Source: Lachnospiraceae bacterium
Lineage (GTDB): Bacteria > Bacillota > Clostridia > Lachnospirales > Lachnospiraceae
Length of the DNA: 64,000 nucleotides
NCBI GenBank assembly: GCA_017479285.1
Contig: JAFVCL010000008.1
Coordinates: 1 to 64,000 of the forward strand
Direction of reading: 5' to 3'
This document shows positions 26,415-35,612 of the stretch, piece by piece. Both the position numbers and the translations under genes were made by a program. The notes under the pieces were generated by a model that saw nothing but the letters and a program-made list of their open reading frames with translations, was not told the DNA's origin and made no database searches. Positions within the stretch are counted from its first letter, which is position 1, and each line of letters opens with the position of its first letter.

Positions 26415-27508
26415 GTAAAGCAGTAAAAGATGGGATTGGACAGATGATAAGTATTATCGTACCCGTTTACAATACAATCAAGTACCTTCCAAAGTGCATA
26501 GATTCCATTCTTTCACAGACTGTTAAGGAGCTTGAGCTTATACTTGTTGACGACGGCTCGAGCGACGGAAGCGGAAAGCTTTGCGATGATTACGCAAAAA
26601 AGGATCCCCGGGTAAGGGTACTCCACAAGAAAAACGGAGGTTCATCCTCCGCAAGAAATCTTGGTATCAGGAACGCCGTGGGAGATTATATAGGCTTTAT
26701 CGACAGCGATGATTGGGCGGATCCCGATATGTATGAGCTTTTGCTGGACGGGATAAAAAGAAACAATGTTAAGTGCGCGCAGATAGGCCGGGACGAAATT
26801 GACGAAAACGGTAATAAACTTCCGGATATATGCATTCCGCCCGATAAGGAAGAGCTTATCGGCAGCAGGGATTTTTTGAGGGAGCTTTTGATGCATAGAG
26901 GGGATTGCTCCTTTTGTACTAAGCTTATAGCAAGGGAAATATTTGAAAAGGAAGAGGAATTTTTCCCGGTCGGAGTTCTGAATGAGGATTTTCATATACT
27001 GATAAAAAAGCTTCCGGAAATGGGAGATATCCTTTCATTGCCGGGGCATAAATACCATGTGCTTTACCGCCTCGGAAGCAATTCAAGGAAAAAAACGAAG
27101 GCAGAGTTTTCAAGAGTATTTGCGGACAATGTGGACAATGCCGATATGGCGGAGAAGCTTGTTAAAGAAAGATATCCGCAGGATACGGAGCTTGAGAAGA
27201 CAGCGTTCAGGTTCGGAGTATTCCAAAGGCTGGATTACCTTTTGCACATCCCGGTGGATATGATGAAAAAACCGGACAGGGAAGGATCGGTTGAAAAAAA
27301 CGCGGATGAAGGGAAGCGGAATGACGGAAGAAACAAAGAAAAGGTATACGCCGAATATAGAAGGATAGTCCGCTATATACGGAATAATTATTTTAAGGCA
27401 GTCGCAAACCCGTATCTTACCGCAAAGAATAAATTGTTTGCTACGCTGTTTGCGACAGCCCCGAGAGGGATCAGACTCCTGCACAGGCGTCTCAAAGGAA
27501 TAAGCTGA
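26411..27508 (+). CDS. GT2 family glycosyltransferase
   Basis: 365 residues. GT-A fold at the N-terminus: MISIIVPVYNTIKYL, VDDGSSDGSGKLC, GGSSSARNLGIRNA and the DSDDWADPDMY metal motif; a catalytic-acid candidate follows at NEDFHILIKK. The C-terminal 120 residues are charged and helical, with a Lys/Glu/Asn-rich insertion (DREGSVEKNADEGKRND). Starts at 26411 (ATGA overlap with the previous gene) or at the Met before ISIIVP (26444). Likely an inverting transferase of the glycan. No membrane helix. Confidence 0.9.
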   Translation: MSKAVKDGIGQMISIIVPVYNTIKYLPKCIDSILSQTVKELELILVDDGSSDGSGKLCDDYAKKDPRVRVLHKKNGGSSSARNLGIRNAVGDYIGFIDSDDWADPDMYELLLDGIKRNNVKCAQIGRDEIDENGNKLPDICIPPDKEELIGSRDFLRELLMHRGDCSFCTKLIAREIFEKEEEFFPVGVLNEDFHILIKKLPEMGDILSLPGHKYHVLYRLGSNSRKKTKAEFSRVFADNVDNADMAEKLVKERYPQDTELEKTAFRFGVFQRLDYLLHIPVDMMKKPDREGSVEKNADEGKRNDGRNKEKVYAEYRRIVRYIRNNYFKAVANPYLTAKNKLFATLFATAPRGIRLLHRRLKGIS

Positions 27509-27533
27509 CAAGTGGATTAAGAGAGGGATTCAA

Positions 27534-29267
27534 TTGAGCTGGGGACTTTATTTTTCTTCAAATGATGACCTGCTGCTGAGGAGTATCATGAGCGGCGATT
27601 ACACCGGTACGCCGGATGCCCATCTTGTGTATATCATGTATCCGCTGGGACTTTTATTTAAATTCCTTTATACGGTGGCTCCGAAGGTCAGCTGGTACGA
27701 GGTATTTACGGTTTCCGTACATCTCGCGTGTATTGTTATACTTTCGGGTCTTGGGCTTTCGCTGTTTGACGCTAAAAAAAGCAATGCGGAAAAGGGCGTT
27801 AACGGAAGCGGAGCCGGGGGATACAGTATATTGCGGAAGGTTCTGGGATGTCTCGGAATTTTTACGCTGCTTGCGGGGGTCGATCTTCCGTTTTTGTTCG
27901 TGAGCCAGTACACAGCCACCGCGGGTCTTCTTGCGGCTACGGCGGTGGTCTGTCTTCTTGGAAAGAATGATATACCTGCGGCAGTACTTTTTGTTTTGTC
28001 GCTCTGGCTGAGAAAACAGGTCTTCTTTATGGCACTTCCGGTGGCTCTGGCAGCATTTGCGGTGAGGCTCTTCGGTGAAAAGCGCCGGATTTCCAAAGAG
28101 AGCGCGGCAGCCGGTAAGACGAATTATATAAAGGGACTGAACAAAAGGAAAATTACGGGAAGGATCATTACGCTTGCCGCAGCCCTTGCAATTACGGGAG
28201 CTTCGTTTATCGCGGACGGTATTGCATACAGTTCCTCGCAGTGGAAGGATTTTAAAGCTTTTGATGCCCAGAGAAGAAGGGTATACGATTATGGACTTTT
28301 GCCGGAGTATGCCGGAAATGAGGCTTTTTTTGATAAGCTTGGAATAAATACAGATGAATATACCGCTCTTGTTGAATATGATCTTGACGCGGTGGATGGG
28401 CTGAACACGGATATCATAAAGGAGATTGCAGACAGGCAGCAGGCGGTACTTGATGAGTGGAAGCAGTATTATAATGTATTTAATAAGACAGTCAGGGATA
28501 CCGCTCTTAATATCGCGGGAAACATAAAAAACCTGCATGGCATTCTGGCGATTATTATAATGGTGGTTTCCACGGTTGTTTTATTTATAAGGATGATCGG
28601 AAAAAAAGAAATCCTGCCCTTCGCCGGAATGCTTCTTACGGGAATATATTACTTTTCCTTTACGGCGCTGTTTTCCTATCTCGGGAGGCTTCCGGAGAGA
28701 GTGATGTTTGGGCTTGATATGCTTCTTATAGCCTTCGGACTTTTTGGTATGCTGAATTCTTTTAAGGATGTAAAGGGGAAAGCGGCTTATGCCATGCCGG
28801 TTATCCTTGCTGCAGTGGCAGTACCGGTAATGATAATATCAATAAGACAAACCGGTGTACTTTTGAAGGATGCATCGGCGCGAATGGAAGAGTATGATGA
28901 GGTAATGCAGACGGTCGGCAGAAACAGTGACGCGGTGTTTTTCATCGATACAAATGTGTTTGAGAATGCCGCCGGAATAATGACTGAGTATATGGACGAA
29001 GAGTATCTGTACGAGCCTGCCGGAGCCATTAAGATGACCGACTGGCTGTACGGCAGTCCACTGAGGGAACAGAGAAAAGAAAGGCTTGGGGTAAAGAGCC
29101 TTTTTGAAAATGAATTTGAGGGAAAAAGATTTGTGATAATCCCTCGCGATAAGAGCAGTGACTGGCTTGGCAGCATTTTGGGCGGGTATGGTCTTTCGAT
29201 TAAGGAAGCAGGCTGCGTATCCGGAAATAATATTTATTCTCTGGTTCCCCAAAATGATTCAAGATAA
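27534..29267 (+). CDS. Polytopic membrane protein, GT-C-like, with TTG start
   Basis: 577 residues from TTG 27534, with AGAGGG upstream. The frame is open upstream only to 27504 and contains no ATG, so TTG is the only good start. The product begins directly at the loop that carries the acidic pair (FSSNDDLLLRSIMSGDYTG), whereas related membrane proteins normally have one helix before that loop; the N-terminus may therefore have been lost. About ten helices follow, then an outside domain of about 130 residues (DAVFFIDTNVFENAAG). GT-C-type transfer is inferred from the loop-1 Asp pair. Family not certain. Confidence 0.65.
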   Translation: MSWGLYFSSNDDLLLRSIMSGDYTGTPDAHLVYIMYPLGLLFKFLYTVAPKVSWYEVFTVSVHLACIVILSGLGLSLFDAKKSNAEKGVNGSGAGGYSILRKVLGCLGIFTLLAGVDLPFLFVSQYTATAGLLAATAVVCLLGKNDIPAAVLFVLSLWLRKQVFFMALPVALAAFAVRLFGEKRRISKESAAAGKTNYIKGLNKRKITGRIITLAAALAITGASFIADGIAYSSSQWKDFKAFDAQRRRVYDYGLLPEYAGNEAFFDKLGINTDEYTALVEYDLDAVDGLNTDIIKEIADRQQAVLDEWKQYYNVFNKTVRDTALNIAGNIKNLHGILAIIIMVVSTVVLFIRMIGKKEILPFAGMLLTGIYYFSFTALFSYLGRLPERVMFGLDMLLIAFGLFGMLNSFKDVKGKAAYAMPVILAAVAVPVMIISIRQTGVLLKDASARMEEYDEVMQTVGRNSDAVFFIDTNVFENAAGIMTEYMDEEYLYEPAGAIKMTDWLYGSPLREQRKERLGVKSLFENEFEGKRFVIIPRDKSSDWLGSILGGYGLSIKEAGCVSGNNIYSLVPQNDSR

Positions 29268-29314
29268 AGACCTGAGTACACGCACCGGCAGGATTTGAAA
29301 GAAAGGTTTTAAAA

Positions 29315-30472
29315 GTGGGTATTTCCGTAAAACAGAGAAATGCGAATATGGAATTGCTGCGCATGATATCAATGTGCATGGTTACGGTGCTTCACGCCCT
29401 CGGGAAGAGTGATCTTCTTGTCAATCTCTCCGTAAATCCCGGAATAAACGGGGTGATCGCCTGGGTTTTGGAGAGTATTTCCATCGGCGCGGTTAATATT
29501 TTTATGCTTATCTCCGGATACTTTTTGATAAACTCCGAGTTTAAGATCAAAAGGCTTGTAGAGATAGTTATGCAGGCGGTTTTCTACACCGTTTTTACAT
29601 TCGGAGCAGGTCTGGCGACAGGAGTTGTCAAGCCCTCGGATGTAAGTATTTACTACCTTTTAAATGAGTTTTTCCCGGTGCATATGGAAGTTTACTGGTT
29701 TATCACTGCTTATGTTGTGATATATATGCTCCTGCCGGTAATAACAAAGGGAGCGGCCATGATCCCCAAAAAGAGATTGCAGGTGGTTATTATCGCGCTG
29801 GTTATCTATGAGTGCGGATTTAAGAGCTTTCTGCCCTTCAGATTCACCACGGATTCCAAGGGATATTCATTTTTATGGTATCTGATCGTCTTTCTTGTGG
29901 GAGCCTATTTAAGGCTTTACGGATTTAAGCTGACAGATACGGCATTAAAGGGCTGGATAGTTTACGGAGCGGGGACATTGCTGGTTTTGCTGGAAACCTT
30001 TGCTATTCATTTCGTAAACGCGAGAACCGGGCATCTTGCGGAAATATACGGAATGTCTACCGAATATAACAATGTGTTTGTATTTGCTGCTTCGCTCGGG
30101 ATATTTGCGGCATTTTTACATCTTCCCGAGATGAACGAAGGCCCGGGAAGGGTAATATGCGTACTCTCTCCCATGGCGCTGGGTGTATATCTCTTCCAGG
30201 AAAATCTTACCTTGAGATATCTCTGGCAGGGATGGTTCGGGCTTCCGGAAAGCTCGGGAAATATGCCTGTTTTATTCTTTCTGCGGATCGTTCTTGCTGT
30301 TGTTACGATGTATGTTGCCGGAACACTTGTTGACGCTTTAAGAAAGCTCCTTTTCAAGGCTGTTTACAGGCTTTGGAAAAGGCTCGTTCCGGGAAGGATA
30401 GGAAAATCCGGGGGAGATGAGGGTGAAGACGAAAACGGCGAAGCAGAGCATGAAACAAGAGAATATTTATGA
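29315..30472 (+). CDS. Acyltransferase 3 family membrane protein
   Basis: 385 residues, about ten helices. The N-terminus RNANMELLRMISMCMVTVLHALG holds the Arg and catalytic-site His (H27) of the acyltransferase 3 family, which O-acylates (often acetylates) sugars of surface polysaccharides, taking acyl groups across the membrane. Later motifs (INIFMLISGYFL-like segment, VYWFITAYVVIYMLLPVI, KGYSFLWYLIVFLVGAYLRLY) also match. The C-terminal tail is basic and then acidic. GTG start at 29315 with GAAAGG upstream. Substrate likely a sugar of this locus; the acyl group is unknown. Confidence 0.9.
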   Translation: MGISVKQRNANMELLRMISMCMVTVLHALGKSDLLVNLSVNPGINGVIAWVLESISIGAVNIFMLISGYFLINSEFKIKRLVEIVMQAVFYTVFTFGAGLATGVVKPSDVSIYYLLNEFFPVHMEVYWFITAYVVIYMLLPVITKGAAMIPKKRLQVVIIALVIYECGFKSFLPFRFTTDSKGYSFLWYLIVFLVGAYLRLYGFKLTDTALKGWIVYGAGTLLVLLETFAIHFVNARTGHLAEIYGMSTEYNNVFVFAASLGIFAAFLHLPEMNEGPGRVICVLSPMALGVYLFQENLTLRYLWQGWFGLPESSGNMPVLFFLRIVLAVVTMYVAGTLVDALRKLLFKAVYRLWKRLVPGRIGKSGGDEGEDENGEAEHETREYL

Positions 30473-31386
30473 GGAAGACCGGTATGAAAAAAAGGATCCT
30501 TGCCCTTGCAACCTGCTTTAACAGGAAAAGTAAAACGCTCAGGGCACTTGACAGCCTTACAGAGGGAAATCCCGGGCTTGATATAAGCTATGTGATAGCT
30601 GATGATAACAGCAGTGACGGAACTGCGGAGGCATTAAGGAAAACAGAAAATGTAATCGTTGTATCCGGCGATGGAAACTCCTTTTACACCGGAGGTATGC
30701 GCCTTGCGATGATGAAGGCTCTGGAGCTGATGAGACTGCCGGGGGAGCGTGACAGAGAAACAACCGGTTTGGCTGAAGAGATTAAAAAGAATCCCTATGA
30801 TTATATACTTCTTTTCAACGATGATGTGGATTTTTTTCCCGGCGCGATAGAGCGTCTGGCAGAAAAAGCAGAGGAAAAGTCGAAAGAAAGAGGGACTGAT
30901 CTTATAGTTTATGTGGGGCCTGCCTGCGAGAATGACGGAGAGACCTTATCCTACGGCGGTATCGAGAGAAAATCGAATTTCAGACCGAAGTTCAGAATAG
31001 TAAAGGCAGATACGGAAAAAGGGAGGAAGGTAAACACCTTCAATGCCAACTGTGTGCTTGTTCCGGCAGAGCTTTTCCTGAAAACGGGAATAATGGATAA
31101 GGTATACAACCATTCCCTCGGAGATTTTGATTACGGGTATATGCTGGTCAGGAACGGAGCGGAGATATATGTGGATTCTGCCTATGCCGGGGTATGCCCT
31201 GACAATACGAAAAAAGGCACCTGGGATGATCCCTCGTTAACAAGAATCGAGAGATTCAAGAAAAAAGAGAGCATAAAGGGAGTCCCCTTCAGGGAGTTTT
31301 TCCACTATCTTTTTAAGAATTACAATTTTTTGACGGCGATCATATACAGCCTTACGCCCTACGCGAAGATACTGTTGGGTAAATGA
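30469..31386 (+). CDS. GT2 family glycosyltransferase
   Basis: 305 residues. GT-A fold: ILALATCFNRKSKTLRALDSL, VIADDNSSDGTAEAL, then GNSFYTGGMRLAMMKA and the FNDDVDFF metal motif (DDVD), as in the rhamnosyltransferase/RfbF-like branch. A middle segment (TFNANCVLVPAELFLKTG) and GDFDYGYMLVRNGAEIYV, whose Asp is the expected catalytic base, follow. Start 30469 overlaps the acyltransferase stop (ATGA); an alternative Met lies at 30484. Next gene starts six bases after its stop. Donor sugar cannot be deduced. Confidence 0.88.
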   Translation: MRKTGMKKRILALATCFNRKSKTLRALDSLTEGNPGLDISYVIADDNSSDGTAEALRKTENVIVVSGDGNSFYTGGMRLAMMKALELMRLPGERDRETTGLAEEIKKNPYDYILLFNDDVDFFPGAIERLAEKAEEKSKERGTDLIVYVGPACENDGETLSYGGIERKSNFRPKFRIVKADTEKGRKVNTFNANCVLVPAELFLKTGIMDKVYNHSLGDFDYGYMLVRNGAEIYVDSAYAGVCPDNTKKGTWDDPSLTRIERFKKKESIKGVPFREFFHYLFKNYNFLTAIIYSLTPYAKILLGK

Positions 31387-31392
31387 TAACAG

Positions 31393-32619
31393 ATGGCAAA
31401 AAATACGAGAACGCAAGAAATAAATAAGGGAAGCCTGACTGTCAAAGCGGTATTTTATTTTATAACTCTGGTGTACGGGCTGCTCTGTCTATATCTGTTT
31501 TACAGGCAATCCCTGATGCCTGTTTACGGGGACAGCCTGTACTTTGAGTCGGATCTGCCATATCATATAAGCATGGTGGTGGATGACGGGTGGTACTATA
31601 GTCTTACGGCATTTATCTACCTTGGGCTCTACAAGCTGGCGGGGGGCGGAACAATCCTCATCGCCATATTCCTCGCTGTCGTTATGACTGCTACCGTTAT
31701 AGCGACGGAAAGACTTTTGAGGGAGGTTTTCGGGGAGAAAAAAATAATCACCTGCCCCGGCGCGCTTGCGCTTAACCTTGTAATGCCTTTTTTTGTAAGG
31801 TGGGCGGGAATGTACAGATATGTGAGTTACCAGTCCGGAAATGTATGGCACAACTCGACTTATATCTGTATGCGCCTTGCGGCGGTGATCTTTATGATCT
31901 TTTATCTGCGCTATGAAAAGCTTTATGCAGGGGAAAGCTATAAAATAAAGCATTGGCTTATTCTTGCGGCTGTTCTGGCGGTGACGACCTTTATAAAGCC
32001 CAGTTTTCTTACCGTGTTTGCTCCGGCGCTTGCGATAAAGCTTCTGTGGGATCTTATAAAAAACAAGGTAAGGTTATTGAAGGTTCTTGTTAAGGGACTG
32101 ATAGTTGTACCCTCCCTTGGTGTGATGCTCTGGCAAAACAGTGTGCTTTTCGGGGATGATACGGAAAACGGATTTCGGATCTCCTTTATGGAGACATTTT
32201 CATTCCATGCCGACCATCCCAAGGTAACCGTGCTTTTATCCCTTGCTTTTCCGCTTGCCGTAGGGATATTTATACTGGCGGATGTTTTGATAAAGCTTAT
32301 AAAAGACAGGGACAAAAAAGCGATTTTTAAGCTTGATGGAGTATATGTGTTCTCAATCCTGATGGCTATTGTCGGGTTTGCCGAGGCGATCCTTTTGATA
32401 GAGACCGGAAGCCGCTCCAGGGACGGAAATTTCCTCTGGGGGTACTCCATAGCGCTCTTTTTTCTCTATCTTACGAGCTTTGTAAGATGGACGGAATTTC
32501 TGGAGGAGAAGAAGTGGGTAAGAAGCGCTGTATGCGGAGGCGTTTTTGTTTACCAGATGATCTGCGGCGTTATTTTCTTTTCAAGGCTGGTCGCCGGAGA
32601 AACATATTTTATGCTGTAG
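31393..32619 (+). CDS. Polytopic membrane protein of unknown function
   Basis: 408 residues, about nine helices. After the first helix an outside loop carries acidic residues (VYGDSLYFESDLPYHIS), a pattern common in GT-C enzymes, but no family is recognised. A further loop has RWAGMYRYVSYQSGNVWHN. Starts six bases after the preceding GT gene, so it belongs to the same transcription unit. A GT-C or polymer-handling role is possible and unproven. A strong promoter for the next gene begins 30 bases after its stop. Confidence 0.65.
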   Translation: MAKNTRTQEINKGSLTVKAVFYFITLVYGLLCLYLFYRQSLMPVYGDSLYFESDLPYHISMVVDDGWYYSLTAFIYLGLYKLAGGGTILIAIFLAVVMTATVIATERLLREVFGEKKIITCPGALALNLVMPFFVRWAGMYRYVSYQSGNVWHNSTYICMRLAAVIFMIFYLRYEKLYAGESYKIKHWLILAAVLAVTTFIKPSFLTVFAPALAIKLLWDLIKNKVRLLKVLVKGLIVVPSLGVMLWQNSVLFGDDTENGFRISFMETFSFHADHPKVTVLLSLAFPLAVGIFILADVLIKLIKDRDKKAIFKLDGVYVFSILMAIVGFAEAILLIETGSRSRDGNFLWGYSIALFFLYLTSFVRWTEFLEEKKWVRSAVCGGVFVYQMICGVIFFSRLVAGETYFML

Positions 32620-32648
32620 GTTTGCAAACACGGGCTTTGTTTTTATGA

Positions 32649-32677
32649 TTGGCTAAAGGCTTTGTATATGCTATATT
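32649..32677 (+). promoter_or_regulatory. Candidate extended -10 promoter for the dehydratase operon
   Basis: TTGGCT (32649-32654), 17-base spacer, TATATT (32672-32677), with TG at 32669-32670 giving an extended -10. It would start a new transcript at about 32684 for the sugar-nucleotide dehydratase genes, independent of the GT genes upstream. Confidence 0.5.
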
Positions 32678-32710
32678 TAACGCTGTAGGTCTGTATATTT
32701 AGGGTGGACT

Positions 32711-34603
32711 ATGAAAAAAAGAAAAAAATCAGAGGAGGCATTGGTATATCTGGGAAATGACCGTAAGCGGATAGAGAGAACCGTATTCTTTGTCCTCGCG
32801 GATATAACCTCAATCCTGGCGGCCACCGTCGGAGCACTTTGGATACGCTATGATTTCTCATTTCAGAGCATTGATCCAGTATTTTTAAACAATGCTCTTA
32901 AGATGATACCCTTCAATATTGTTTCGGCAATAGCTTTCTTTTGGGTATTCAAGCTCTATATCAGCGTATGGAGATATGCCAGTGCCAACGAATTTATAAA
33001 AATCATTATATCGGTTTTCTGCAATATGGTGATCCAGCTTGCAGTGTTTAAGATATTCAAGATAAGAGTGCCGAGGAGCTACTATCTCTTCTATGCCGCC
33101 ATACTCGGAGGAATGATCCTGTGTATAAGATTTTTCTACAGGTTCCTCAGAGTACTGAGGAATAAGCAAAACGCGCTTCGGAGCGGATCCCTTGCGGCAA
33201 ATGTGATGATAATAGGAGCGGGGGCAGCCTGCAACTCCATCATGAAGGAGCTTGAATCCACTGCGATGATCTCAAAGCGGGTGAGATGTCTTATAGATGA
33301 CAACCCCGGATGCAGAGGAAAGATAATGCGAGGTGTTCCCATCGTCGGAGGCAGGGATTGTATTCCGGACGCGGTGGAGAAATATGAGATAGATGAGATA
33401 ATCATCGCGATGCCCTCCGCAAGCCGGAAGACTGTCAAGGAAATAGTGGAGGACTGCAAGGAGACGGGATGTAAGCTTGAGATCGTCCCCGGAATATATC
33501 AGCTCATCAATGGTGAGGTCAGTGTCTCACAGCTCCGGGAGGTAGATATAGAGGATCTTCTGGGACGCGATCCGGTAAAGATAAATGTCGATGAGGTTGC
33601 CGAGTATGTCAAGGGAAAAACCATTATGGTGACCGGAGGCGGCGGATCTATCGGAAGTGAGCTTTGCAGGCAGATTGCAAAGCACGGACCAAAACGCCTT
33701 ATAATCCTTGATATCTATGAGAATAATGCCTATGATATACAGCAGGAGCTCAAGATATCCTATCCCGACCTCGATCTTGTCGTGTTGATCGCATCGGTAA
33801 GAAACACACTTCGCATCGATCAGATATTTGATGAGTACAGACCTGATATTGTATATCATGCTGCGGCGCACAAGCATGTTCCGCTTATGGAGGAAAGTCC
33901 GGGAGAAGCCATAAAGAATAATGTATTCGGGACGCTGAAGGTCGCAAAGGCGGCGGATAAATACGGAACGGAGAAATTCGTGCTTGTCTCCACGGACAAA
34001 GCAGTCAACCCGACCAATATAATGGGAGCGTCAAAGAGAATATGTGAGATGCTTATCCAGATGATGAATGAGGAGAGCAGGACGGATTTTGTCGCTGTAA
34101 GATTCGGTAATGTACTTGGCTCCAATGGCTCTGTCATACCGCTCTTCAAGAAGCAGATAGCCATGGGCGGTCCGGTGACGGTAACCGATCCCAATGTTAT
34201 AAGATACTTCATGACCATACCGGAGGCAGTTTCACTGATACTTCAGGCAGGCGCTTACGCGGAGGGCGGAGAGATATTTGTCCTTGATATGGGAGAACCT
34301 GTAAAAATACTTGACCTTGCGGAAAATCTCATTAAGCTCTCGGGCTTCAGACCGGGTGAGGATATAGAGATAGTATTCACGGGACTCCGCCCCGGAGAGA
34401 AGATGTTTGAGGAGATGCTGATGGATGAGGAAGGTCTTCGCGGAACCGAAAACAGCATGATCCACATAGGGAAGCCGCTGGAGTTTGACAAAGAAGAATT
34501 TAAGCACCAGCTGGAAAAGCTTGATGAGATAAGCAGGACGCGGCCTGAGGAGGTCAAGGAGGCTGTCAGCCGGATAGTCTCTACATACAGGATGGAAAGT
34601 TAA
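32711..34603 (+). CDS. Membrane nucleotide-sugar 4,6-dehydratase (WbpM/CapD/EpsC type)
   Basis: 630 residues: four N-terminal helices (to about 150), a first Rossmann-like domain (NVMIIGAGAACNSIMKEL), then the catalytic SDR domain starting TIMVTGGGGSIGSELCRQI, with NAD-binding LVSTDKAVNPTNIMGASKR. The Tyr of the usual YxxxK is replaced by Met (MGASK), as is normal in WbpM-type enzymes, which use the TDK motif. These convert UDP-GlcNAc to the 4-keto-6-deoxy sugar at the membrane. The ribosome binding site AGGGTGG precedes ATG 32711. It is followed within 12 bases by pseB, a second, soluble UDP-GlcNAc 4,6-dehydratase. Confidence 0.92.
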   Translation: MKKRKKSEEALVYLGNDRKRIERTVFFVLADITSILAATVGALWIRYDFSFQSIDPVFLNNALKMIPFNIVSAIAFFWVFKLYISVWRYASANEFIKIIISVFCNMVIQLAVFKIFKIRVPRSYYLFYAAILGGMILCIRFFYRFLRVLRNKQNALRSGSLAANVMIIGAGAACNSIMKELESTAMISKRVRCLIDDNPGCRGKIMRGVPIVGGRDCIPDAVEKYEIDEIIIAMPSASRKTVKEIVEDCKETGCKLEIVPGIYQLINGEVSVSQLREVDIEDLLGRDPVKINVDEVAEYVKGKTIMVTGGGGSIGSELCRQIAKHGPKRLIILDIYENNAYDIQQELKISYPDLDLVVLIASVRNTLRIDQIFDEYRPDIVYHAAAHKHVPLMEESPGEAIKNNVFGTLKVAKAADKYGTEKFVLVSTDKAVNPTNIMGASKRICEMLIQMMNEESRTDFVAVRFGNVLGSNGSVIPLFKKQIAMGGPVTVTDPNVIRYFMTIPEAVSLILQAGAYAEGGEIFVLDMGEPVKILDLAENLIKLSGFRPGEDIEIVFTGLRPGEKMFEEMLMDEEGLRGTENSMIHIGKPLEFDKEEFKHQLEKLDEISRTRPEEVKEAVSRIVSTYRMES

Positions 34604-34615
34604 AGGAGATTTGTG

Positions 34616-35611
34616 ATGTTAAACGATAAGACGATTTTTGTTACCGGAGGAACAGGTTCATTCGGAAAAGCTTTTACAAAATATGTTCTTACACATTTTA
34701 AGCCAAGAAAGATAATCATTTACTCAAGAGATGAGTTCAAGCAGTTTATGATGCAGAACGATTTTAAGAAGGAGTTTCCGGAGGATTTTTCCAGGCTTCG
34801 TTTCTTTATCGGTGATGTGAGGGACAAAGAGAGACTCATCCGTGCGATGGAGGGCGTGGATTATGTTGTGCATGCCGCTGCGCTTAAGCAGGTTCCGGCA
34901 TGTGAGTACAATCCCGATGAGGCTATAAAGACCAATATTCACGGTGCGATGAATGTTATAGATGCTTCTATAGCCGCGGGGGTAAAGAAGGTGGTTGCGC
35001 TCTCGACCGATAAGGCGGTTAACCCGATAAATCTTTACGGCGGAACAAAGCTGGTTTCCGACAAGCTCTTTATCGCCGCAAACGCTTATGCGGGCTCTAA
35101 GGATATAAATTTCTCCATCGTGAGATATGGCAATGTTGCGGGCAGCAGAGGCTCCGTTATTCCTTTCTTTAAGGATATTATTGAGAAGGGGGAGACAAGG
35201 CTTCCGATCACTGATTACCGCATGACCCGTTTCTGGATCAGTCTTGAGCAGGGCGTTGAACTTGTTATAAAAGCGCTCAAAGAGGCAACCGGAGGAGAGA
35301 CCTTTATCTCCAAGATCCCTTCCTTTAAGATCACCGACCTTGCGGAGGCAATGCTCCCGGGATGTGAGAAGCCCGAGGTCGGAATCCGCGAGGGCGAAAA
35401 ACTCCATGAGATCATGGTAACCGTGGAGGACGCGATGACAACGTATGAGTATGAAAAGCACTTTATTGTTTATCCCCAGATGAAATGGAATGATAGACAG
35501 AGCATCGCTCCCGGCGGAAAAAAGGTTCCGGACGGATTTTCCTACAGCTCCGGGAACAATACGGAATGGCTTTCCGTGGAAGATATAAAGGGGCTTCTAA
35601 AAACCGTATAA
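34616..35611 (+). CDS. pseB: PseB, UDP-GlcNAc 4,6-dehydratase (5-inverting)
   Basis: 331 residues from ATG 34616; a GTG at 34613 is in frame but GGAG spacing favours the ATG. SDR fold: FVTGGTGSFGKAF at the N-terminus, and with this start the active-site residues fall at D132, K133 (STDKAVNP) and Y141 (LYGGTK), the numbering known for Helicobacter PseB/FlaA1. PseB dehydrates UDP-GlcNAc and inverts C5, giving the beta-L-arabino 4-keto sugar, first step of pseudaminic acid synthesis. PseC is encoded at 50649; PseH, PseG, PseI and PseF are not in the window, so the end product could be a different L-altro sugar. It follows the WbpM-type gene by 12 bases. Confidence 0.9.
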   Translation: MLNDKTIFVTGGTGSFGKAFTKYVLTHFKPRKIIIYSRDEFKQFMMQNDFKKEFPEDFSRLRFFIGDVRDKERLIRAMEGVDYVVHAAALKQVPACEYNPDEAIKTNIHGAMNVIDASIAAGVKKVVALSTDKAVNPINLYGGTKLVSDKLFIAANAYAGSKDINFSIVRYGNVAGSRGSVIPFFKDIIEKGETRLPITDYRMTRFWISLEQGVELVIKALKEATGGETFISKIPSFKITDLAEAMLPGCEKPEVGIREGEKLHEIMVTVEDAMTTYEYEKHFIVYPQMKWNDRQSIAPGGKKVPDGFSYSSGNNTEWLSVEDIKGLLKTV

Positions 35612-35612
35612 A

